A model generated the notes under the pieces. The model was given only the letters and a program-made list of their open reading frames with translations. It did no database searches and was not told the DNA's origin. The translations under genes and the position numbers were made by a program. A DNA stretch of 23,709 nt from Candidatus Iainarchaeum sp. (GTDB lineage Archaea > B1Sed10-29): positions 1 to 23,709 of the forward strand of contig PULY01000047.1 in NCBI GenBank assembly GCA_003551125.1, in the 5' to 3' direction. This document shows positions 6,780 through 14,434 of the stretch, piece after piece; within the stretch, counting starts at the first letter, position 1; each line of letters begins with the position of its first letter.

Positions 6780-7292
6780 ATGGAAGTTTCAATAGCAATA
6801 TACCTAGTATTACTATTTATAACAATATACATTAAAAGAGGACCCCTACTAAAAAGACTAGGATTCAAAGACGATATAAAATTAGCTAGAGAATCTTTAA
6901 TAGCATTAGCCTTCTTAGGGTTTCTACTTGTAACATCAATGGTGATTGGACTTATATTCCATCAAATAGGAATGGGACAAGATGTTCAAAGAACAACTGA
7001 AATACTGAGACAAATACCAATACACAACGTATTAATAATACTCTTAATAGGTTCATTTATAGAAGAAGTATTCTTCAGAGGACTCATACAAGAAAGAACA
7101 AATATATGGATAGCATCAACAATATTCGCAATCTTTCACATCACTTATGGAACAGTAACTCAAATAGTAGGAACATTCTTCCTTGGATTAATACTGGGGT
7201 ACCAATACGAAAGAACGGGAGGAGTATACAGCCCTATAATTAGCCACACATTCTACAACTTAATAGTAATACTTCCAATATACATAATATAG
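6780..7292 (+). CDS. CPBP-family intramembrane metalloprotease
   Basis: A 170-residue polytopic membrane protein with the CPBP (CAAX protease and bacteriocin-processing, Abi) motifs: EEVFFRG with Glu95, Glu96 and Arg100, then FAIFH (His120), then SHTFYN (His156, Asn160). Hydrophobic segments lie at about 5-18, 38-62, 83-98, 110-121, 128-142 and 158-170. Members are glutamate proteases that cleave substrates in the membrane, related to CAAX-box processing, but the substrate here is unknown. The ATG lies 3 nt after S27ae with only weak ribosome-binding sequence, and Kae1 follows at 11 nt, so it is embedded in the translation operon. Function beyond the family is not inferred. Confidence 0.88.
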   Translation: MEVSIAIYLVLLFITIYIKRGPLLKRLGFKDDIKLARESLIALAFLGFLLVTSMVIGLIFHQIGMGQDVQRTTEILRQIPIHNVLIILLIGSFIEEVFFRGLIQERTNIWIASTIFAIFHITYGTVTQIVGTFFLGLILGYQYERTGGVYSPIISHTFYNLIVILPIYII

Positions 7293-7303
7293 AAGTGAGA
7301 AAA

Positions 7304-8278
7304 ATGAAATGCCTCGGAATAGAATCAACAGCCCACACACTGGGAATAGGAATATCAACACCTGAAAGAGTTATTGCAAATGAAAAAAGCGTCTACAAAC
7401 CTAAAGAAGAAGGAAAAGGAATAATTCCAAGAGAAGCAGCAGAACACCATAGAAAGACAAAAGAAAAAGTAATGGAAAGAGCACTGAAAAAAGCAAACAT
7501 GGAAAAAGAAGAAATAGATTTAATAGCAGTTGCAAACGGACCAGGACTACCACCTTGTTTACTTGAAGGGGTTGAATTTGCTAAAAAACTATCTAAAGAA
7601 CTAAATGTAAAGATAGTTCCAGTAAATCACTGCATAGGACATATAGAAATAGGGAAAAAAGATACAGGGGCAAAGGACCCATTAGTACAATATGTATCTG
7701 GAGGAAATACACAGATCTTATCCAGGTCAGAGGGAAAATACAGAGTGTACGGAGAAACACTGGACATAGGAATAGGAAACGCATTTGACAAATTTGCCAG
7801 ATCCCTAAACCTGAAAATGCCCGGAGGTCCAAAGATAATGAAACTCGCTGAAAAAGGTAAAAAATATGAGAAACTACCTTACACAGTGAAGGGTATGGAT
7901 CTATCTTTCTCTGGTCTCGTTACCGAAGCCAGTAAAAACAAGGAAGAAATGAGTAAAGAAGATTTAGCATATTCATTTCAAGAGACAATTCTCTCAATGC
8001 TAGTGGAAGTAACTGAAAGAGCGATGGCACACACCAAGAAAAAGGAATTACTACTAACTGGAGGAGTAGCACTAAACACCAGATTAAGAGAAATGAATGA
8101 AAAAATGGCTGAAGAACACGACGCAAGTTTTCATGTTCCAAAAAATGAACACTGTGGAGATAACGGTGCAATGATAGCATATACAGGAATAAAATTCAAA
8201 GAAAAAGCAGGAAAAAAAATAGATATAAATCCAAAATGGAGAACAAACCAATACGAACTAAAAATAAAAAAACAATAA
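7304..8278 (+). CDS. kae1: Kae1/TsaD, KEOPS t6A-synthesis catalytic subunit
   Basis: A 324-residue ASKHA-fold enzyme that moves the threonylcarbamoyl group from TC-AMP to A37 of ANN-decoding tRNAs. Visible are the N-terminal GIESTAHTLGIG, GPGLPPCLLEGVEFAK, metal ligands His109 and His113 (NHCIGHIE), the nucleotide loop VSGGNTQI, GNAFDKFARSLNL and LLTGGVALNTRL, with a C-terminal Asp in CGDNGAMIAYTG. ATG 7304 is preferred over in-frame GTG 7295 because that GTG is the ribosome-binding site (AAGTGA). In many archaea Kae1 is fused to Bud32; here they are separate genes with another gene between them. Confidence 0.97.
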   Translation: MKCLGIESTAHTLGIGISTPERVIANEKSVYKPKEEGKGIIPREAAEHHRKTKEKVMERALKKANMEKEEIDLIAVANGPGLPPCLLEGVEFAKKLSKELNVKIVPVNHCIGHIEIGKKDTGAKDPLVQYVSGGNTQILSRSEGKYRVYGETLDIGIGNAFDKFARSLNLKMPGGPKIMKLAEKGKKYEKLPYTVKGMDLSFSGLVTEASKNKEEMSKEDLAYSFQETILSMLVEVTERAMAHTKKKELLLTGGVALNTRLREMNEKMAEEHDASFHVPKNEHCGDNGAMIAYTGIKFKEKAGKKIDINPKWRTNQYELKIKKQ

Positions 8279-8310
8279 TAACATACAATACATATAATAA
8301 GGTATATAAA

Positions 8311-8727
8311 ATGGAAATCAATACGAAAGGATACAAAATACCTATAATACTGATGATAACCTTAATAGCAATAATCGCTTTATATCCGTTCATATCAGAT
8401 ATATTTCAATCAGTAGGGACGGAACCAGAAGTAAATTATACTCTTGAACCACTGGAAAAAACCGAAATAAATGAAAAGACCTGTTTAGTAACATTTACAG
8501 GAGAAATTCAAATAGATTATGAACCAGGACTAAGAGAAATGGAAGTACAGGCAAGAATAGAAGAAAAACCAAGAGGACTACATCCGGAAACATTTAAATT
8601 CACGAGAACAATAACGGATCCAGAAGAAATAACTGAATTCGAAATGGAGTTAGAAGCTCCTAGAAACTGTGAAGATTTAATCAATCCGGAGATAGAAATT
8701 CTATCTATGAGAAGAAGACTACTCTAA
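8311..8727 (+). CDS. Unknown single-pass membrane protein between Kae1 and Bud32
   Basis: A 138-residue protein. A short basic N-terminus (MEINTKGYK) leads into one hydrophobic stretch (about residues 10-30, IPIILMITLIAIIALYPF). About 105 residues follow, probably outside the cell, with alternating beta-like hydrophobics (LVTFTGEIQIDY, MEVQARIEE, TEFEMELEAP) and two cysteines (KTCLV and RNCED) that could form a disulfide. I do not recognise the family; a small beta-sandwich is plausible. ATG 8311 is preferred because AAGGT precedes it; an in-frame ATG at 8236 would overlap Kae1 by 43 nt. It sits between two KEOPS genes, but nothing in the sequence links it to tRNA modification. Confidence 0.72.
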   Translation: MEINTKGYKIPIILMITLIAIIALYPFISDIFQSVGTEPEVNYTLEPLEKTEINEKTCLVTFTGEIQIDYEPGLREMEVQARIEEKPRGLHPETFKFTRTITDPEEITEFEMELEAPRNCEDLINPEIEILSMRRRLL

Positions 8728-8739
8728 GAGAAGATTAAG

Positions 8740-9342
8740 ATGGAAACGATATACAAAGGAGCGGAAGCAACACTTTACAGAAATACTTATCTAGGTCAAA
8801 AGACAATAGAAAAAGAGCGAAAGCCAAAAAAATATAGAATAGAAGAACTAGATAAGAAGATAAGGGAAAAAAGAACAATAAGCGAAGCCCGAATGATTAA
8901 AAAAGCAAGAAAAGCAGTTAAAACTCCTTACATATTTGGAATAGATCCTGAAAAATCAAAAATAACTATGGAAGAGATAGAAGGAGAAACACTCAAAAAA
9001 AGAATAGAGAAAGAAAAAGAAGACGAAGAAAAAACAGGTAAAGAAATAGGTGGACTCTTGAAAAAACTACATAGTCTAGACATAGTCCACAACGACTTAA
9101 CAACCTCGAATATAATAAGAAAAGATAATGAATTATACTTCATAGACTTTGGATTATCAGAAAAAACCAGTAAAACAGAAGACAAAGCAATGGATCTATT
9201 AGTGTTTAAGAAAATGCTTAAAAGCACACACTGGAAACAATTCAAAGAAATATGGAGCAATCTAAAAGAAGAATACGGAAATAAAAAAGTTTTAAATAGG
9301 CTTAAAAAAATAGAAAAAAGAGCGAGATACACGGTTAAATAA
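8740..9342 (+). CDS. bud32: Bud32/PRPK, KEOPS complex kinase/ATPase
   Basis: A 200-residue minimal protein kinase fold. Visible are the N-terminal KGAEATLY, the RIEELDKKIREKRTISEARM region, the catalytic loop HNDLTTSN (117-124), DFG (136-138) and the C-terminal RARYTVK, whose basic tail is typical. In KEOPS, Bud32 acts as an ATPase that stimulates Kae1 in tRNA t6A37 formation. It stands alone rather than fused to Kae1 and lies 12 nt after the unknown membrane protein. It is the last gene of the first long + strand block; a promoter for the next block follows within 60 nt. Confidence 0.95.
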   Translation: METIYKGAEATLYRNTYLGQKTIEKERKPKKYRIEELDKKIREKRTISEARMIKKARKAVKTPYIFGIDPEKSKITMEEIEGETLKKRIEKEKEDEEKTGKEIGGLLKKLHSLDIVHNDLTTSNIIRKDNELYFIDFGLSEKTSKTEDKAMDLLVFKKMLKSTHWKQFKEIWSNLKEEYGNKKVLNRLKKIEKRARYTVK

Positions 9343-9383
9343 AAACAAATAGTAATAAAAAAAGAAAACCAATAAAGAATAAG

Positions 9384-9397
9384 CCAAATTTATAAAG
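9384..9397 (+). promoter_or_regulatory. BRE/TATA promoter for the S15 operon
   Basis: CCAAATTTATAAAG gives a purine-rich BRE-like stretch followed by a good archaeal TATA box (TTTATAAA). Transcription would begin near 9415-9420. That leaves a leader of about 130 nt before the S15 ATG at 9548. The leader is nearly free of G and T from about 9430 to 9500 (CA-rich) and so probably unstructured. Apart from this promoter and leader, I see no gene in 9343-9547. Confidence 0.6.
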
Positions 9398-9547
9398 AAA
9401 GATAACCACAATAATTTAACGCATAAAGTAGAACAAAACAACACCAACAAACACAAAGAAATACACTCTGAAAACCAATAAACAAAGAAACACGGATAAA
9501 ATTCTATCTAAACATCTTACAAAAATAGTAAATGAAATAATGATAAC

Positions 9548-10006
9548 ATGACAAGAATGCACACAAAAGATAAAGGAAAATCAGGATCAACCCATCCAGC
9601 ATCCAAAGAATCACCAACTTGGGTTGAACTATCTGAAGACGAAATAAGAGAAAAAATAAAGGAAATGAGAGATGAAGGAAAATCTCCAAGCCACATAGGA
9701 AGAACTTTAAGAGATGAATATGGAGTACCTGACGTGAAAGCAGTAACCGGTGAAAAAATAACTAAAATACTTGAAAAACAAGAAAAAGGATTGGAGTACC
9801 CTGAAGATCTGATGAACCTAATGAGAAAAGCAGTTAGGATTAGAAAACACTTGAAGAAAGGAAAAAAAGACAATAAGAATAAAAGAAGCTTAAGATTAAC
9901 GGAGTCAAAGATACGTAAACTAGTTAGATATTACAAGAAAAAAGGAAAAATTGAAGAAGACTGGTACTATAAACCCGAGAAAGCTAAATTACTAGTAGAG
10001 GATTAG
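9548..10006 (+). CDS. rps15: Ribosomal protein S15 (archaeal S15/S13e type)
   Basis: A 152-residue protein of the 30S platform, binding 16S rRNA helices 20-22. The archaeal N-terminal extension is present (MTRMHTKDKGKSGSTHP), then PTWVELSEDEI, SPSHIGRTLRDEYGVPDVK, GEKITKIL, and the conserved S15 core LTESKIRKLVRYYKKKGKI. Length matches archaeal homologues. Only a partial ribosome-binding site (TGAT, 3 nt before ATG) is visible. It begins a new transcription unit after the promoter near 9390 and is followed by S3ae after 7 nt. Confidence 0.96.
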   Translation: MTRMHTKDKGKSGSTHPASKESPTWVELSEDEIREKIKEMRDEGKSPSHIGRTLRDEYGVPDVKAVTGEKITKILEKQEKGLEYPEDLMNLMRKAVRIRKHLKKGKKDNKNKRSLRLTESKIRKLVRYYKKKGKIEEDWYYKPEKAKLLVED

Positions 10007-10013
10007 TGATAAA

Positions 10014-10595
10014 ATGGCCAAGAAAAAGACAAAGAAAAAAGTGAACAAATGGAAAGATAAAAACTGGTACACAATAGAAGCACCAGAAACATTTGAAAGA
10101 AAAGAGATAGGAGACACACCTGCAACTGATAAAGAAGAACTAATAGGAAGAACAGTGGAAACATCACTAAGAGATTTAACCGGAAAGAGAAGTCACAATA
10201 ATATAAGAGTGAAATTCAAAGTAAAAGAGGTCGAAGGTGGAAAAGGAAAAACAGAGATAGAGAGTTTCAACTTAACGAGAGGATACATAAGAAAAAATAT
10301 AAGAAAAGGAAGAAGCGTCATAAATACAATACAAGACATAGAGATAAATGGAAACAAATTACATACAACAACATACGCATTCACAGTTGGAAAACTACAT
10401 TCATCAAAAGAAAAGAAAATAAGAAAAGCGATAAACGAAGAACTGCAAAAACAAGGAAAGGAAAATGATTTTGAATCCCTTATCCAGAAGATGATATTTG
10501 GAAAAACCGCAACGGATCTTTTTAGAAAAGCTAAAAAAATAGCTCCAATCAATAGAATAGAAATAACCAAATGTGAAATAGAAAGAGGAAAATAA
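10014..10595 (+). CDS. rps3ae: Ribosomal protein S3ae (eS1)
   Basis: A 193-residue small-subunit protein near the mRNA exit. Recognisable segments are VNKWKDKNWYTIEAP, FERKEIGDTPATDKEELIGR, RVKFKVKEVEGGKGKTEI and TDLFRKAKKIAPINRIEI. GTGAT lies 3 nt before the ATG. Codon use is extreme: by hand count 18 of 20 isoleucines are ATA, while Phe, Tyr and Asn favour C-ending codons. The stop overlaps the next start (TAATG, 10593-10597), so a ribosomal protein and a membrane protein are translationally linked. Confidence 0.95.
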   Translation: MAKKKTKKKVNKWKDKNWYTIEAPETFERKEIGDTPATDKEELIGRTVETSLRDLTGKRSHNNIRVKFKVKEVEGGKGKTEIESFNLTRGYIRKNIRKGRSVINTIQDIEINGNKLHTTTYAFTVGKLHSSKEKKIRKAINEELQKQGKENDFESLIQKMIFGKTATDLFRKAKKIAPINRIEITKCEIERGK

Positions 10596-11278
10596 TGGTT
10601 CTGAACCCCATCAAATTTGCCCTTCCCCTATTTATAGCTCTCTTTGGACTTGAAAACCGTTCATTAACCATGAAAGGCGCATTTTCAGCCATATTCTTAT
10701 CTTATATTTTAATAATTAGACAAAACTTTAATTGGTTCTTAATATTATTCTTATTTTACTTGATAGGAACAGTAGTAACAAAAGTGAAGTCCAGGGAAAA
10801 GGAAAAATCTGAATTAATGCAGAAAACAAGAGGACCTTGGAATGTAATGGGAAATGCAGGAATAGGGCTTATTTTTGTCTTACTGGGTGGACCTGTAGGT
10901 TTTATAGGATTTGTTGGAACCACAGCTACCGCTACAGCAGACACAGTTTCTTCAGAAATAGGAGTACTATCTAAATCAAAACCTAGATTAATAACCAGTC
11001 TTAAAAAAGTTGAACCTGGAACTGATGGAGGGATAACATTATTTGGAACAATTTTAGGAGCAATAGGAGCTTTATTAATAGGTTTAGTATCAATAATTGA
11101 ATTTAGTTGGATCATAATACCTATTGCGTTATTTTCAGGAATAATAGGTAACTTAGCAGATTCATTTGTAGGTGCAGTACTGGAAGATAAAGAAACAATG
11201 GGTAATTCCACCACTAATTTCTTGGCAACTACCATTGGTGCAATATCCGCAATGTTTATTTATGTAGCGGTAATATAA
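10595..11278 (+). CDS. DUF92/TMEM19-family membrane protein (VTE6-like)
   Basis: A 227-residue protein with about six membrane segments. Family motifs are clear: KTRGPWNVMGNAG, TTATATADTVSSEIG, and KVEPGTDGGITLFGT, followed by NLADSFVGAVLEDK. A characterised relative is plant VTE6, a CTP-dependent phytyl-phosphate kinase, so a nucleotide-dependent phosphorylation of a polyprenyl phosphate is a reasonable guess. Support comes from the next gene, CDP-archaeol synthase, which uses CTP on an isoprenoid lipid. Codon use is more relaxed than in S3ae (about 19 of 29 Ile codons are ATA by hand count). The start is the ATG of the TAATG overlap. Confidence 0.87.
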   Translation: MVLNPIKFALPLFIALFGLENRSLTMKGAFSAIFLSYILIIRQNFNWFLILFLFYLIGTVVTKVKSREKEKSELMQKTRGPWNVMGNAGIGLIFVLLGGPVGFIGFVGTTATATADTVSSEIGVLSKSKPRLITSLKKVEPGTDGGITLFGTILGAIGALLIGLVSIIEFSWIIIPIALFSGIIGNLADSFVGAVLEDKETMGNSTTNFLATTIGAISAMFIYVAVI

Positions 11279-11314
11279 TCTAATTAGTAAATCACCACAT
11301 AGTAAGTGAATGAA

Positions 11315-11812
11315 ATGACAGGAATAGAAATACTGATAGAGGCCTTTCTTTACATATTACCAGCATACATCGCTAACTGTTCAGCCGTAATATTCGGTGG
11401 AGGAAAACCTTTAGACAATAATAAGAAGTATAAAGGTAAAAGAATACTTGGAGATGGAAAAACAATTAAAGGAACCGTTTTCGGAATAACTTGTGGTTTC
11501 TTAACAGGTTTAGTTATAACTCTAGCAACTAGAAACACAATATTTTTAGGTCTAGGATTATTAGTTTCAATAGGAGCTATCTCAGGAGACATAATTGCTA
11601 GTTTTTTTAAAAGAAGAATAGGAGTAAATAGAGGAGGACCAGTACCCCTTTTAGATCAACTTGACTTTGTTTTCGGAGCATTAATACTCGGTTCTATCTT
11701 AAAAATTCCTTCATTATGGGCTTTCTTAGCTATAATTATATTTACACCTTCCATTCATTTAACTACTAATTTAATTGCTTATTATATTGGTTTGAAGAAA
11801 GACCCATGGTAA
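11315..11812 (+). CDS. carS: CDP-archaeol synthase
   Basis: A 165-residue integral membrane CTP transferase that makes CDP-archaeol from unsaturated archaetidic acid, before polar head groups are added. The cytidylyltransferase motifs are intact: GGGKPLDNNKKYKGKRILGD with GKTIKGTVFG, and DIIASFFKRRIGVNRGG with PVPLLDQLDFVFGAL. Hydrophobic segments lie at about 5-25, 50-85, 100-115 and 120-155. ATG 11315 follows AAGTGA by 5 nt; the in-frame GTG 11306 is part of that site. It ends the + strand block and converges on tRNA-Gln with only 23 nt between them. Confidence 0.94.
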   Translation: MTGIEILIEAFLYILPAYIANCSAVIFGGGKPLDNNKKYKGKRILGDGKTIKGTVFGITCGFLTGLVITLATRNTIFLGLGLLVSIGAISGDIIASFFKRRIGVNRGGPVPLLDQLDFVFGALILGSILKIPSLWAFLAIIIFTPSIHLTTNLIAYYIGLKKDPW

Positions 11813-11835
11813 AGTAAGATTTTATAGAAGTAAAA

Positions 11836-11908
11836 TAGTCCTGGGCGGATTCGAACCGCCGTCTTAGGGTCCAAAGCCCTACATCCTTGACCGCTAGACT
11901 ACAGGACT
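11836..11908 (-). tRNA. tRNA-Gln (UUG)
   Basis: The reverse strand folds into a full cloverleaf: acceptor AGTCCTG/CAGGACT, D arm GTCT/GGAT (with G-U pairs), anticodon arm TAGGG-CTTTGGA-CCCTA with anticodon TTG, and T arm GGCGG-TTCGAAT-CCGCC. The discriminator is A (11836) and CCA is not encoded. No intron is present. A short T4 run follows the 3' end. It is the last gene of the minus-strand block, 64 nt downstream of the KaiC-like gene. Confidence 0.97.
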
Positions 11909-11919
11909 GTAAGAGGTAG

Positions 11920-11944
11920 TATTTATTAATCTTCTATTTATTAA
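11920..11944 (-). promoter_or_regulatory. Doubled TATA-like decamer upstream of tRNA-Gln
   Basis: On the minus strand TTAATAAATA occurs twice, at 11944-11935 and 11929-11920. The outer copy is centred about 31 nt before the tRNA 5' end, the expected place for a TATA box. The same decamer stands before the TPR gene at 18102-18093. Confidence 0.5.
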
Positions 11945-11972
11945 TTCTATTTTCCCTGCTTTATACTATTTG

Positions 11973-12731
11973 CTAACCATAATAGGAAGGTAGAAGTTTG
12001 AATCCATCTTCTGAGAGATTGAATGTAATGTCTTCCAATGGTGATCTTGTTGCCGTCATTTTATGTATGTGAAGAGTTCTCTTTCTATTTCCTCTTTTTT
12101 CTTTTCTACTCAGACTTATTACTCCGTCAAGCAAATATGGTTCTACTTCGAAAGGAGTTAATTCTGAATTATAAGGTTTTTCTGATATGAACAAGGCGCT
12201 ACAATCTTCTTCTTTTAATGATTTAGATAATCTATGTACTAATTTACCGTAATTTGCTTTTGATGATGAGAAGTAACCGAATGGGCTTATACTATCAATA
12301 ACAATTCTTTTTGCACCTATTGAACTTATTATTCTAGATAACTTTTTTTCTATTTCACGAGCAACTGTTTTTGAGTTGAATTTTTCATACTCAGACACTT
12401 CGTATCTACTTATAATCATTTTTCTTTCTTCTTGAAGTGAATGAATATCTAAATTGAATCTGGATGCATACCATGTTACATCCGTACCCTGTGCTTGTAT
12501 AGTTAAATATATGCCTGGTTGATCGTATTTTTTGACTCCGTTATACAAGTATTGAAGTCCAAATATCGTTTTACCTGTCCCGGAATTACCTGTAACTAAT
12601 ATGGTCGATGGATGAGGAAACCCTCCTTCAAGTAAATCATCCAGTCCTGGAACTCCTGTTTTTATTCTTTTTACACCATCATTCAATTCTAATCCTTCAT
12701 CTTTTTCCTTATTTTTTGGCAATTCAATCAC
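11973..12731 (-). CDS. KaiC/RecA-like P-loop protein with altered catalytic site
   Basis: A 252-residue single KaiC-type domain: RIKTGVPGLDDLLEGGFP, Walker A GNSGTGKT (48-55), Walker B RIVIDS (142-147), and the closing HKMTATRSPLEDITF. After strand 3, family members usually read like TLEE, where the glutamates activate water; here it reads YLTIQAQGTD, so the catalytic Glu pair seems lost while nucleotide binding should remain. Function is unknown; members act in signalling and archaeal motility. The GTG at 12731 opens the frame but lies in an AAGTGAT-like ribosome-binding site, and the TTG at residue 4 is an alternative start. It follows SecD on the same strand. Confidence 0.85.
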   Translation of the reverse strand: MIELPKNKEKDEGLELNDGVKRIKTGVPGLDDLLEGGFPHPSTILVTGNSGTGKTIFGLQYLYNGVKKYDQPGIYLTIQAQGTDVTWYASRFNLDIHSLQEERKMIISRYEVSEYEKFNSKTVAREIEKKLSRIISSIGAKRIVIDSISPFGYFSSSKANYGKLVHRLSKSLKEEDCSALFISEKPYNSELTPFEVEPYLLDGVISLSRKEKRGNRKRTLHIHKMTATRSPLEDITFNLSEDGFKLLPSYYG

Positions 12732-12770
12732 TTTTAAAATTTTTACTTGTTTTGAATTAGGTACCTGTTT

Positions 12771-12778
12771 TTTATATT
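12771..12778 (-). promoter_or_regulatory. Possible TATA box for the KaiC-like gene
   Basis: The minus strand reads AATATAAA within GCAATATAAAAAAC, about 40 nt before the start codon. Transcription would begin near 12750, giving a leader of about 20 nt. The remaining 125-nt spacer to SecD shows no gene. Confidence 0.4.
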
Positions 12779-12856
12779 GCTTTCCCGATTTTTACAAGTC
12801 TCCTAAATAAATTGATCTAAAGCTTTTCATTATCTTTGAGACTTAGGAAGTGACCA

Positions 12857-14416
12857 TCATAATAGTTCGTTTATTATAGCACCATAAGCTGGTCTTGATA
12901 CTATTACTCCTATTAGACTTCCTAATATTGTTACTATTGCAAATCCTTGTAGGGCTCCTAACCCCATGAATAACAGAGGGAACATAGCGAATATTGTCGT
13001 CATTGCTGATCTAAATATAATTGAAAATGCTTTTTTAATTCTTCTTGCTAAACTTTCTTCTTTATCAGTTTCCTTTGATATCGCGTCCTCTGTCATAATT
13101 ATCTGATGATCAACTCCTGAACCTACTACTGCTATTATTCCTGCTATTGCAGGTAAGTCAAGTTGCCATCCAATTAATGCTGCTGCTCCTAAAGTCATTA
13201 GAACTTCTGAAAAACTTGTTAGTAAAATTGGACCAATGATTTCTTTTTTCTTATACCTTAATGAAACTACCATTGATACCGCTAATAATGCTGCTATACC
13301 TGCGAGTATTGAATAATTTAAGAATCTTTCTCCTAATAAAGGAGAAATTCTATCTTCTCTCTCTATATTTACCCCTACTGGTAACCTTCCGGATCTTAGT
13401 AATATTGTGACTCTTTCTATTTCTTCAAAAGCTTCTTCTTCTGTTTCAGCTCCTCCAGTTATACTTGGGGTTGTTACCGGTTCTCCTCTGGTTATTCCTT
13501 CGGTCAAGTGAATTATAGATTCTATTCTTAGTGCATTTACTATCCAAAAACCTTCAAGAGGAATCGCGATTTCCTCAATTTCTTCAGCATTGTGTATTTC
13601 TTCTGGATTGAAAACATTTTCAGGTATTAGTACTTTTCTATCTTCCGTTTTCTCAAGAACTTCGTCATCTATCACATCAGTCACTAATAATTCTGCTCCT
13701 GAGTTTCTAACAATTTCCTCTATATCTATTTCCTCTGTCATGCCCGGAGCTGTTTGCTCGGTTTCTTCAAGAGATTGAGGAATTCTTCCCTCTTCTTCAT
13801 AAATATCTCCATTAATTATTACTAATACATCTCCTGGCCTATCTATAAACATGTATAGGACTTCTTGGCATCTATCTGCTCCAGGAAGAGTAGTACATTC
13901 TCCTTCAACAGCATCTGCAAAATTCCTAGCAGCATCCATAGATACTCTAAATGGGACACTCCATTGGTAACCTGCTTCAGGGCTTCCTCTAGCACCGTAA
14001 CCTCTTTGAGCATCAGTTATAACGTCATCAACATCTCTACCATGTAAAATCACTTCTCCATCATATAGAGTTTCAAAGCTTCCTTGTTGCCCTATTATAG
14101 ATTTGAGCCTCTCTAAAGCCTCAGGATCTGTTTCAGCTACCTCTACTCTAATATATTCATCTCCATAGGGAGTTACAGAAACATCTCTTAAACCATAAGA
14201 ATCAACTCTTTCCTCTATAACTTGGGTAATTGTGCTCATAGTGAGTTGATCAACTTCTTCATCTAAAGCTATGTCTATCATTGTTCCTCCCCTAAAGTCC
14301 ATTCCTAAATCGATACCACGGACTAAGATGGGAGCTACACCTATCATTATTACTCCTATTATGAACACATATACTCTTTTTGTTCTCAATATCTTCTTCA
14401 ATGTTTTTTTATCCAT
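12857..14416 (-). CDS. secD: Protein-export membrane protein SecD
   Basis: A 519-residue RND-family export subunit. The first membrane helix is at about 14-33, followed by the signature LGMDFRGGTMIDIA. A large extracytoplasmic domain runs to about residue 365 (with the P1 segment VEERVDSYGLRDVSVTPYGD cut here as VEERVDSYGLRDV and SVTPYGD), and five membrane helices complete the C-terminus, including GSGVDHQIIMTEDAI and FRSAMTTIFAMFPL. SecD and SecF use the proton gradient to aid late steps of Sec transport. It follows SecF by 18 nt on the same strand. The outer loop has Glu-rich stretches (EEGRIPQSLEETEQ). Confidence 0.96.
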   Translation of the reverse strand: MDKKTLKKILRTKRVYVFIIGVIMIGVAPILVRGIDLGMDFRGGTMIDIALDEEVDQLTMSTITQVIEERVDSYGLRDVSVTPYGDEYIRVEVAETDPEALERLKSIIGQQGSFETLYDGEVILHGRDVDDVITDAQRGYGARGSPEAGYQWSVPFRVSMDAARNFADAVEGECTTLPGADRCQEVLYMFIDRPGDVLVIINGDIYEEEGRIPQSLEETEQTAPGMTEEIDIEEIVRNSGAELLVTDVIDDEVLEKTEDRKVLIPENVFNPEEIHNAEEIEEIAIPLEGFWIVNALRIESIIHLTEGITRGEPVTTPSITGGAETEEEAFEEIERVTILLRSGRLPVGVNIEREDRISPLLGERFLNYSILAGIAALLAVSMVVSLRYKKKEIIGPILLTSFSEVLMTLGAAALIGWQLDLPAIAGIIAVVGSGVDHQIIMTEDAISKETDKEESLARRIKKAFSIIFRSAMTTIFAMFPLLFMGLGALQGFAIVTILGSLIGVIVSRPAYGAIINELL

Positions 14417-14434
14417 TTTTAATCGTTTTTATTT

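Noticed and set aside
9532..9540. ATG-AAA-TAA as a functional upstream frame of S15
   Set aside because: It is two codons long in A-rich sequence without a ribosome-binding site; it is mentioned only as part of the leader.
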